Shown here one piece after another: positions 55,400-64,000 of a stretch of 64,000 nt of DNA. Under the pieces are notes generated by a model. That model was not told the origin of the DNA. It saw only the letters and a list, made by a program, of their open reading frames with translations, and did not search any database. The stretch covers positions 129,995,402-130,059,401 of the forward strand of contig NC_045441.1 in the NCBI RefSeq assembly GCF_002776525.5, in the 5' to 3' direction. This stretch comes from Piliocolobus tephrosceles (Eukaryota; Chordata; Mammalia; Primates; Cercopithecidae). Both the position numbers and the translations under genes were made by a program. Numbering within the stretch: the stretch's first letter is position 1; every line of letters starts with the position of its first letter.

Positions 55400-57150
55400 A
55401 TAACATTCTTAAGCAAAGAGCAACCTCAAATAGAAGTACTCTGCTCAAAGACAACAAGGATGAGTAACAAAAAGAAACAACCCAGCAAAGGGCCTATGAG
55501 GAGAAATGTTAACAACCCCACCCCTCCACACCACCAATAAAACAGAGCAGAGGATGACAGAAAAAACATAATAGGCAAAGACAGATAAACACCAAAAGTC
55601 AGTCAAGGAAACAAAAGAACTGTCTGATATATCCCCATCTATCACTAACAAATGCATTTTAGGGGGAAAAAATGACTGAAAAAACTAAATTGAAGAACAG
55701 ATGAAATCGGAGATGAGGCAGGAGGCAGTGGCTCACTCCTGTAATCCCAGCACTTTGGGAGGCCAAGGTGAATTTGAGACCAGTCTGGCCAACATGATGA
55801 AACGCTGCCTCTACAAAAAAATACAAAAAATTAGCCAGGTGTGGTAGCACATGCCTGTAGTCCCAGCTAATCGAGAGGCCGAGATGGGAGGATGGCTTAA
55901 GCCCAGGAGGCAGAGGTTGCAGTGAGCCAAGATCACAACACTGCACTCCAGCCTGGGTGACAGACCCAGACTCTGTCTCAAAAAAAAAGAGGAAATGAAA
56001 AGTCAGCTAGCAGGGTTCAAGAAAGAAATGGAAGGCAACAAAAAGACCACTTCAGAAATGAAGGCCACAGTGGAAACAGAAAGAAATGGCTGAAGAACAA
56101 AAAAGGAAGCCATTCTTCAGAAAAAACAGAACTACTTGATAGGAAAATCGAGCTGATGAAAACATCAATAAAACAGCAGAATCAGAAATCAAGAAGTCAT
56201 GGTTTTAAAGAATTACAGGTGAATATTAATCCCATTGAAACATGTAACTTTGAGACTTAAGGATAAAGTAAAAAATAATGCATTTGTTTCATTGACAAGG
56301 TTTATATCCCACATGAAGGGATGGAAAAAAATTTTTGTTAATGGTAGCTGGGGAAAGGGAGGTATAAGTGCACTGGTTTTCTTATCTTTATTAGCAAGGA
56401 GTTAAAATAGTCCTGATTATTTTCACAAATCAAGAAATGGATATTAAATCTATAAAGGTAGTAAGAGAATAAGATTTATGAACCATCAAAAACTATCAGA
56501 TGGGAAACACACACATATCCATAAATGACAAAGCCCCCAAAGAAAAATATAATCAATAATGTGGAAGAACTGCCTTATCAACAAAATATAAATGAGATAA
56601 GCTCATCTATTTAAAAAAATTTAAAAAGAAACTTGGCTCACAAACCAAAGCCCTGAACAAATGCTGTATATAACATCTACATCTAAAACTCACGTAAAAG
56701 GATGGGCCCAGAGGTTACTTAAAGCCTAATGAACTTACTTTCAAGAAACACTTTCTTTGGTCTGATATAAAAACTGGCCAAAATCACAGAAAACTCTAGA
56801 AAACGAAGCAGCTCTTGATACCAAAACTACGGAACAGCTCAGAGAGCTACAGACTAAGCTCACTTATAAACACAGGGACAGGAGAAATAAAGATGCCTGT
56901 TATCATTACAGTTATCAAATCTTACATGGGAGGCCCTAGCCAGTGCTTTAGAATAAGGGGTGGGGGGAAGACAAATGAAGATAGGAAAATAAAAAGATAA
57001 AACAATCATTATTTGTACTTATGAGTGTTACTTAACAATCCAGGACAATCCATTGATAAACTTAAGAAGTAATAAATGTTCTGTTAACAATCAGATACAA
57101 CATCCATGTACTAAAGAGTCAACAGATTTCCCCTATACCACCACCAATAA
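55400..57150 (+). repeat. HAL1/L1-like old LINE region
   Basis: AAATCGAGCTGATGAAAACA, GAAATCAAGAAGTCATGG, CACTTCAGAAATGAAGGCC and repeated A-rich coding-like text resemble HAL1/L1 ORF1 remnants. No long frame survives. An Alu lies inside. Confidence 0.4.
55717..55989 (+). repeat. Alu with internal deletion
   Basis: GGCAGGAGGCAGTGGCTCAC start; missing segment after GGGAGGCCAAGGTG. Short A tail. Confidence 0.91.
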
Positions 57151-57159
57151 GAAAATTTA

Positions 57160-58185
57160 AATTTTCATTGATAAGTGTACATATTTACAAAGTACACATA
57201 CTGATGTGTAATACACAGTAACTAACATATCCATCATCTCAAACATTTGTCATTTCTTTGTGTTGGGAACATTCAATATCCTCCTCCTAGCTATATGAAA
57301 CTATGTATTACTAACTATAGTTACCCTATACTACTACAGAACACTAGTACTTATTCCTCCTATCTAGTTGTAATTTTGTATCAATTAATAAATCTTCCCA
57401 GAGCTTCCACTCTACCCCTACTACTCCCAGCCCGAGTATCCTCTGTTCTACTTTTCACTTCTATGAAATCAACTCTTTTTAGCTTCCACGTAAGAGTGAG
57501 AACATGCAAGGTTTAACTTTCTTTTGCTGGCTTATTTCACTTGATGTCCTCCAGTTCCAATCATGCTGCCGCAAATAACAGGATTTTTCCTTTTTATGGA
57601 AGAAAAGCATTCCATTGGATAAATAACCACATTTTCTTTACCCACTCTTTTGTTGCTGAACACCTAAGCTGATTCCATATCTTGGCTACTGTGAATAATA
57701 GCGCGCTGCAATAGACATGGGGATGCAGATGTCTCTTCAATGTACTGACTTCCTTTTCTTTGGGTAAATGGCAAGTAGTGGGATTGCTAGATCACAGGTA
57801 ACTAACTCTAATATTTGTAGTTTACTGAGGAACCTCCATACTGTTCTCCATAGTAGCTGTACTAGTTTACATTCCCAGAAAAAGAGCGTGCAAGAGTTCT
57901 CTTTCCTCTGTATCTTCACCAGCATTTTTAATTTTTTGTCTTTTTTATAACAGCCATTCTAACTGGGGTGAGAAGATACCTCATTGTGGTTTTGATCTGC
58001 ATTCCCCCAAATTTTCTTTTAACAGTTTTATAGCAGCCATCCTAACTGGGGCCAGATGATACCACACTGTGGTTTCATCTTGTACTTTTGGGTCTTATAG
58101 GTAGGTCTTTGATCCATTTTTGAGTTGATTTTTGTATAGGGTGAGAGGTGGGGTTCTAGTTGCATTCTTCTGTATATGAATATCC
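57160..58185 (-). repeat. L1 (L1P/L1MA type), ORF2 3' end, antisense
   Basis: AGTGAGAACATGCAAGGTTT, TCCTCCAGTTCCAATCATGC, GTAATGGGATTGC-like AGTAGTGGGATTGCTAGATC, CTGTTCTCCATAGTAGCTG and ATCCATTTTTGAGTTGATTT read as L1 ORF2 in reverse. Contains a local tandem duplication at 57944-58081. Less diverged than most L1s here. Confidence 0.88.
57944..58081. repeat. 83-bp-period tandem duplication inside L1
   Basis: CAGCCATTCTAACTGGGGTG at 57951 recurs as CAGCCATCCTAACTGGGGCC at 58034, followed in both by a GATACC..CA(T/C)TGTGGTTT block. Normal L1 has this segment once. Confidence 0.85.
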
Positions 58186-58327
58186 AGTAAAAAAAAATGT
58201 ATGTTTCTAAACATCTCATTCACAATAGCACTACAAGATTCTCACAAATAAAACCAACCCTCCACATCCAAAAGGATGAAAACATTATGTAGAAAACTAC
58301 AAACCTTTTTTAAGGAAAAAAAAACAG

Positions 58328-58463
58328 AGCTGGGAGTGGGGGCTCATGCCTATAATCCCAACACGTTGGGAGGCTGAGGCGGGCGGATCACCTGAGGTCA
58401 GAAGTTCGAGACCAGCCTGAACAACATGGTGAAATCCTGTCTCTACTAAAAATACAAACGCGT
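58328..58463 (+). repeat. Alu left arm, interrupted at its A-rich linker by another Alu
   Basis: GAGCTGGGAGTGGGGGCTCA to CTACTAAAAATACAAACGCG, then a complete Alu starts. Confidence 0.9.
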
Positions 58464-58757
58464 GGGCCAGGTGCGGTGGCTCACTCCTGTAATCCCAGCA
58501 CTTTGGGAGGCCGAGGCGGGTGGATCACCTGAGGTCAGGAGTTTGAGATCAGCCTGACCAATATGGTGAAACTTCGTCTCTACTAAAAATACAAAAAATA
58601 AGCCAGGCATGGTGGTGTGCACCTATAGCTCCAGCTACTAGGGAGGCTGAGAGGAGAACCACTTGAACCTGGGAGTCAGAGGTCGCAAGAAGCCAAGATT
58701 GTGCCACTGCACTCCAGCCTGGGTGACAGAGCAAGAGTCCATTAAAAAAAAAAAAAA
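58464..58757 (+). repeat. AluS-type inserted in the linker of the previous Alu
   Basis: GGGCCAGGTGCGGTGGCTCA start; ends AGAGTCCATT then A14. No return of the host Alu right arm. Confidence 0.92.
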
Positions 58758-59329
58758 CACAGGAAAAAAAAGAGACCTAAACAAATTAAGATAAAAACCA
58801 TGTTCATGAACTGGAAAACTCAACATTGTGATTATAAATCTCTAATATACATGTCCCTATAGTAACATATAAACTTAATGCAATCACAATGAAAATCCCG
58901 ATAGTACTTTTTACAGAATTTGACAATCTAATTCTTTTTTTTAACCAAATACCTAGACTTCAAGGACACTGACAATCTAATTCTTCTAATGGTCACATGG
59001 AAGAGTGAATGAGCATGTGTTTGCACCAAATAAAAGAGACTGACATTACCAAAACCAAAGATATAAAGTAGTAATGTGGACAGTTATAGATAAGCAGGTT
59101 AAGAAATAGCCCAGAAATCGGTCCATGGGAATCTGGTAGAAATGAGAGGTTGCTTTACAAGTAAGTGAGAAAAAGACAGTGCACAAACATACAAATGGTG
59201 TTGGGAAAATAATTTCCCCCAAGATATCTTCATAAAACAAATACTAGACTGCTTAAATACCTAAACAAAATTTTTTAAATTTATCAGAAGACGAATATGC
59301 TTTTAACTCTGGATAAGAAAGATTTCTTT

Positions 59330-59625
59330 TTTTTTTTTTTTTTTTTTTGAGACAGAGTCTCACTCTGTCGCCAGGCTGGAGTGCAGTGGCGCTATCTTGG
59401 CTCACTGCAACCTCTGCTTCTCAGGTTCAAGCAATTCTCCTACCTCAGTCTAACGAGTAGCTGGGACTACAGGCGCACATCACCACGTCAAGCTAATTTT
59501 TGTATTTTTAGTAGAGACGGGGTTTCACCATGTTGGCCAGGATGGTCTCGATCTCTTGACTTCGTGATCTGCCCGCCTCGGCCTCCCAAAGTGCTGGGAT
59601 TACAGTGAGCCACTGCCCCCGGCCA
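59330..59625 (-). repeat. AluY/S-type
   Basis: GAGACAGAGTCTCACTCTGT to CACTGCCCCCGGCC. TSD GAAAGATTTCTT at 59317-59328 and 59627-59638. Confidence 0.95.
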
Positions 59626-59636
59626 GGAAAGATTTC

Positions 59637-59693
59637 TTTCATTCATTCATTCATTCATTCATTCATAAATAAATAAATAAATAAATAAATAAA
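59637..59693. repeat. Compound tetranucleotide microsatellite (ATTC)7-(ATAA)7
   Basis: About seven CATT/ATTC units pass directly into about seven AAAT units ending AATAAAGAC. Both arrays are pure, so length polymorphism is likely. Confidence 0.95.
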
Positions 59694-59753
59694 GACTGCT
59701 AAATCTGACCACATAAACAGTAACAACAACAAACTTCTTTGTAAGGAAAGGCT

Positions 59754-60075
59754 AGGGCAGGAACAGTGTCTCAAGTCTGTAATCCCACACTTTGGGAGGC
59801 CAAGGCAGGAGGATCACTTGAAGCCAGGAGTTCGAGACCTGCCTGGGCAACATAGTGAGACTCCATCTCTACAAAAAAAAATTTTTTTTTCAGATTAGTT
59901 GAGCACAGTGGTGTGCATTTGTCCCAGCTACTTAGGAGGCTGAGGCTGTAAGACTGCTTGAGCCCAGGAGGCTGCAGTGAGCTATGATCACACTACTGCA
60001 CTCCAGCCTGGGCCTCAACAGAGTGTGAAGCCTGCCAAATAAATAAATAAATAAATAAAAATAAAAATAAAAAAG
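59754..60075 (+). repeat. AluJ-like with (AAAT)n tail
   Basis: AGGGCAGGAACAGTGTCTCA start; ends TGAAGCCTGCCAAATAAATA and continues as (AAAT)5 and (AAAAT)n. Confidence 0.92.
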
Positions 60076-60884
60076 GACTAGAAGGAAGTATTTGACGTAT
60101 GATGGATAAAGAAGACTATCCATAACAGAACACCTAAAAATAAGTTTAAAACAAATAGCATAATCTACAAACGGCATGTCTACAAACAATTTAAGAAAAA
60201 ACCCAAAGGCTAACACACGAAAATATACTCAACCTCACTAGTAATCAGAGATGAAAATTAAAATGAGATAAATTTTCCCTTTTTTATTATAAAACTACGT
60301 AGAGAAGCGTTTGCAAAACATCGTTCCATTAAAGCATAACTGTAAAGCAAACCCCACAACCCAAGGTAAGAAACAGCATTGCCAATCATCTTAAAAGTCT
60401 CCCATTTGTCCCTCCTCTATCACATCCACTTTCTCTCCTCCCTGAGGTAGTCACTATCACTCACTCTTGTCATCACGATTCCCTTAATTTTTCTTATAAT
60501 TCTAGTATCTCTACTTAAAATTCTAGTACCTATATTTGTATTCCTAAACAATACAGTTAACTGCATTTGTTTTTAAACTGTTTATGAATAGAATCATGTT
60601 GCATGTAATCTTTTGTGACTTGGTTCTAAGGTACGACTAATATATTTGTGAGATTCATACATATTGATGCAGGAGCTGTCTGTAGTGTGGCTTTTTTTTC
60701 TCAGCTATTTGAACTAGTTTTTTGTTTCATAAGTAAACACACAATGGTATCTACTGCACTACTGAGGATACTTGAACTTTTTTTCTATCTTGGGGTTAAA
60801 TGAATAATGCTGTTCTGAGCATTCTTATATGCATGCTTCCTATTTCACATATCCACACATTTCTCTATGTCTAAGGCAATGGCT

Positions 60885-61100
60885 GACTCTCAAAGTATGA
60901 TTCCTGGACAAGCAGCACCAACATCCCGACCACCCTCCCCCATTCCCCAGCCCACTACCTGCAGTAATTTGTTAAAAATGCAATGCAAACTATCAGGCTC
61001 CACCCCATTCCTACTTAATCAGAAACTCTAAGGGTGGCCCCAACAGTTGGGTTTAACAAGCCTTCCAGATGACTCTGATGCACACTCAAGAACATTAGTC
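60885..61100 (+). repeat. MER5A (hAT-Charlie MITE) inside L1
   Basis: CTCAAAGTATGATTCCTGGA, GTTAAAAATGCAATGCAAAC, AATCAGAAACTCTAAGGGTG and CCAGATGACTCTGATGCACA match MER5A. Confidence 0.85.
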
Positions 61101-61492
61101 CAGGGTAAACGCCTAAGAGTGAGTGGTATTGCTGGTTATAGGATATCCTATTATTTTCCGAAGGATTTTCCCCCCAATTTACATTCCCATCCATCAGTGG
61201 AAGAAAGTTCAGACTGCTCCATAGCCTCACCAATGTTTAATATTGTCAGATGTTTTCATTTCTGCCAATCTACTTTATATGGCATGGTCTCTCAAGTTTT
61301 AATTTCTAGTCCCCTAATTATTAACAAGATTAAGGGTCATTTCATATGTTTATCAATCATTTAAATTTTTTTTTTTAATTCAAATGCCAGCTCAAGATTT
61401 TTTACCCTTTTTTCAATTTGGTGTTCTTTGTCTTAGTAATCCATAGGAATTCTTTATGCATATTTTTCATACCAGTTCATTCTTTATATGTT

Positions 61493-61975
61493 GTAGTAGG
61501 TAGCCTCTAAAATGGCTCCCAATGATCCTCACCTCCTGGTATTTGTGCCTTGTACAAACTCCCCATGAATGTGAGCTGGAGTTACTGCCTTGCTTCTAAC
61601 AAAAAGAATATGGCAGAAGTGATGGGGTGCCACTTCCAAGACTGAAATACTGTGGTTTCCATCTCGGGTGTTCTCTCTTACTCTCTTCTAGAAAGCCAAC
61701 TACCGGCTGTGAGGTGACCCTATGAAGAGGCCCATGTGAATAAATTTGAAAGTGGATCTTCTGAGGCCTGCTACATCCACATGAGGGAGCACAAAGCAGT
61801 CAAGCCTTCAAATGACTGCAGCCATTGACTGATTACAGCCTCAAGGCCCTAAGCCAGAACCATCCAACTAAGCCACTCTCAGATTCCTGACCCACAGAAC
61901 TGTGAGATGAATGTTATTTCATACTGCTAAGTCTTAGGTAATCACACAACAACAGATAACTAATAGTGTGTGTTA
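61493..61975 (+). repeat. MLT1-type solo LTR inside L1
   Basis: TGTTGTAGTAGGTAGCCTCT, AAAATGGCTCCCAATGATCC, GTACAAACTCCCCATGAATG, GCCACTCTCAGATTCCTGAC and AACAACAGATAACTAATAG: complete MLT1 order from 5' to 3'. L1 resumes after it. Confidence 0.9.
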
Positions 61976-62399
61976 TAAATACCTTCTACTCCTTGTCTTG
62001 TCTTTTCAGTGTCTTAATGGTGCTTAATGAATAGAAGTTTCTATTTTCAATGTAGTCAAATTTGTCCATTTTTTATGGCTAGTGTTTTGAGTTTTAAGAA
62101 ATCCTTCTCTGCCTTAAATAATGGCCCTTTATTTTTCTAAAAGCTTTCAAGGTTGCCCCTTTTGTATTTAATCTTTAACCTACAAGAAACTGATTTTTAC
62201 GCATAACAGATGGGGAAGTCTAGCTTCATTTAATATGGTAGGCATTGTTTCAGCAAGTGTATCCTTTCTCAACTAATCTGCCATAGAGCAGGTGTCCATC
62301 CACCTACCCCTATGTAAGAATATAAAATTCATCTACATTATTTAGTATTACCTGCCATTTTGTTATTCATCTCCTCTTTTTGTTGCTGTTTTTTGTTTG

Positions 62400-62693
62400 C
62401 TTGTTTGTTTTTAAGACTGAGTCTCGCTCTGTCGCCCAGGCTAGACGGCAATGGCACAATCTCGGCTTACTGCAACCTTCACCTCCCGGATTCAAGTGAT
62501 TTTCCGGCCTCAACCTCCCGAGTACCTGGGATTACAGGCGTGCACCACCACAGCCAACTAATTTTGGTAGTTTTAGTAAAGACGGGTTTTCATCATGTTG
62601 GTCAGGCTGGTCTCAAACTCCTAGCCTCAAGTGATCCACCCACCTTGGCCTCCCAAAGTGCTGAGATTACAGGCACAAGCCACTGCGCCTGGG
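62400..62693 (-). repeat. AluS-type
   Basis: TTTTTAAGACTGAGTCTCGC to CACTGCGCCTGGGTCC; tail interrupted as TTTGTTTGCTTGTTTG. Ends the antisense L1. Confidence 0.92.
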
Positions 62694-62699
62694 TCCCTT

Positions 62700-63480
62700 T
62701 TCTTTTTATAAGTCCCTCAGACACTCCACAGGCTGGGCCTAAAACCCATGCCTGTCAGACCCTCAAGGTCATCCTCCCTCTCTCCTCAGTCAGGTAACTG
62801 CTCTTTGGACAGCACTCAGCAGTAGATTCTCCTCTCCCTTTCTAACAAAGCCATAGTCCAACTGACACAAATATTAAAGATCTATTATAAGCAAAGCCTA
62901 TTCCTAAGCTTCCTATGTTAAAAGAAATTAATAGCAATTAACGAAAGTTTGCATGAAAAAATATGATCAAGAAAAATTTTAAATACAAATATCATATAAT
63001 AAAATTAGTGTTGTAAGTTTGTTTGTTGGTAGTCCCAGTACTTACCTGTATTTCAGGAAGTGTTCTATTCAAAACCCTAGATATCACTACTAGTGGATCT
63101 GAATGCGAGCTTTGGGTGGGAGCCAGATCTCACATTCACCAAGGTAATAACCAAGATGAGCAGTGCCTACCATATAGCATTCAAAATTTGCCAAACAGAA
63201 AAAGGAATTAAATAAGTCTTTCTACCTTACTGTTTTTAAAGTATATTTTGGCTATTCTTGCCTCTTTAACACTTCCATGGAAATTGTTGAATCAGGTTGT
63301 TAGGTTCCATAGAAAAACCTACAGGAATGTGCATTTGGATTTCAATAAATCCACTAACAATTTGAGAAATACTAACATTTTTAACATACTCAGTCTTTCA
63401 ATCTACACTCAGTACATGGTGTGTACTATTTATTTAGGTGGTCTGTCTCTAAATAAGGTTTAATTACTCTTCTTTATAAA
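62700..63480. other. Mostly non-repetitive intron sequence
   Basis: 63240-63440 (GGTTCCATAGAAAAACCTAC, TTCAATAAATCCACTAACAA, CTACACTCAGTACATGGT) could be a short old L1 piece. No gene seen. Confidence 0.4.
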
Positions 63481-63499
63481 GATTTTGTACATCTTAAGT

Positions 63500-63765
63500 A
63501 TTTAAAATTTAGTTTAAGTATCTCCTTTCCTAGGAAATCCGTCTTCCATCCCCTAAAAGCATATTGAATTGTGCTCCTTTTCTGTGACTCTTCTGCATCT
63601 GGGGCACACTTTCATCACAGCACATGGTCCTTAATTCTTTATTTATTTATCTGCTTCTACCACTAAACTGTAAGCTCCTTGAAGACAGACTATCATTCAT
63701 TTCTATATCCCAGTGCCTAGCATACAACTCAGCACAAAGGTGCTAAATAATTATTTTTTATGCTT
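63500..63765 (+). repeat. L2 LINE 3' end
   Basis: CCTAGGAAATCCGTCTTCCA, CACTAAACTGTAAGCTCCTT, GAAGACAGACTATCATTCAT and CAGTGCCTAGCATACAACTC are the L2 3' end in order. Confidence 0.87.
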
Positions 63766-63812
63766 AAAAGGAATGAGTAAATTTAACCAATGACTGTAAA
63801 GTATAAACTGTA

Positions 63813-64000
63813 TAGGCATGCTTCATTTTATTGTGCTTTGCTTTACTGCTCTGAGCAGATAATGGTTTTTGTTTGTTTTTTACAAACTGAAGGTTGGTGG
63901 CAACCCAGCATCGAGCAAGTCTGTTGGCACCATTTTTCCAACAGCATATGCTCACTTCATATCTCTGTCACATTTCAGTAATTCTCACAGTATTCCAAAC
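63813..64000 (+). mobile_element. Tigger1 DNA transposon, left end (continues past window)
   Basis: After the target TA at 63811-63812 comes TAGGCATGCTTCATTTTATT (decayed terminal inverted repeat), then AACTGAAGGTTGGTGGCAAC, AGCAAGTCTGTTGGCACCAT and TTTTTCCAACAGCATATGCT. This matches, in opposite orientation, the right end of the Tigger1 at 42957-43103. Transposase, if present, lies beyond the window. Confidence 0.92.

Larger units (their letters stand above)
58190..60270 (+). repeat. Old L1, ORF2 region, sense, broken by four Alus
   Basis: TTCACAATAGCACTACAAGA, TAAACTTAATGCAATCACAA, ATGGTCACATGGAAGAGTG, CCCAGAAATCGGTCCATGG and CTCAACCTCACTAGTAATCA are ORF2 landmarks in order. Confidence 0.78.
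60260..62360 (-). repeat. Old L1 (L1M), antisense, broken by MER5A and MLT1
   Basis: TCACATCCACTTTCTCTCCT, TATGAATAGAATCATGTTGC, GTGAGATTCATACATATTG, TAATGCTGTTCTGAGCATTC, CATAGCCTCACCAATGTTTA, TAATGAATAGAAGTTTCT and CTACAAGAAACTGATTTTTA are reverse ORF2 landmarks in order. Confidence 0.82.

Noticed and set aside
62360..62797. 145-codon plus-strand open frame
   Set aside because: Alu-derived peptide (FHHVGQAGLKLLASSDPPTL type) with short chance extensions.

Overview
This window is primate nuclear DNA, most likely from an Old World monkey (macaque, baboon or vervet type). It is AT-rich, has no operon-like structure and is packed with about 49 Alu copies or fragments. It also holds L1, L2, MIR, THE1/MLT1 LTRs, and Tigger and hAT DNA transposon fossils. 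The youngest Alus carry the AluYR-type signature of cercopithecoid genomes (CAAGC in the 5' box, GATCCGGCCACTG in the right arm) and still have clean target-site duplications (TSDs).

The one functional protein-coding segment is a 102-bp exon on the minus strand at 10294-10395. Its 34 codons begin V-W-N-I-K-Q-M-I-K-L-T-Q and end in S-I-Y-L-E, which is exon 2 of the kinase gene BRAF (residues 47-80, B-Raf-specific region). It has a TTTTTTAG acceptor and a GTAAGC donor. The whole window is therefore inside BRAF: 1-10293 is intron 2 (3' part missing) and 10396-64000 is part of the very long intron 1. Everything else lies in these two introns.

Layout. 1-10293 (intron 2): an LTR-like fragment, an old L1 interrupted by a fold-back Alu pair, MIRs, a second L1 with nested Alus, and an AluYR. 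10294-10395: BRAF exon 2. 10400-20000: old antisense L1 debris, MER5A with a nested Alu, an L2 with a nested Alu, an L1/HAL1-like region split by an MLT1 LTR, and a quiet non-repeat stretch with a perfect CRE octamer. 20000-30000: an L1 interrupted by an Alu and an LTR-like block, a THE1 solo LTR, old unresolved repeats and an AluYR. 30000-34000: a perfect tandem duplication, an RPL39 processed pseudogene with an intact reading frame, and Alus. 34000-39900: one long dismembered L1 holding a THE1 LTR and several Alus. 40400-43100: a Tigger1 transposon invaded by three Alus and internally deleted. 43100-50800: an inverted Alu pair, a U6 snRNA pseudogene, L2 pieces, MER20 and two AluYRs. 50800-64000: MIRs, MER2/MER20, further AluYR/AluY copies, opposed L1 pieces, MER5A, MLT1, L2 and the start of a second Tigger1 at the right edge.

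No new multi-gene system is visible. The observations worth checking are structural: lineage-specific Alu insertions in BRAF introns, fold-back Alu pairs that could make dsRNA in the BRAF pre-mRNA, two MER20 copies sharing one MER20/MER2 junction, tandem duplications, and a coding-intact RPL39 retrocopy.
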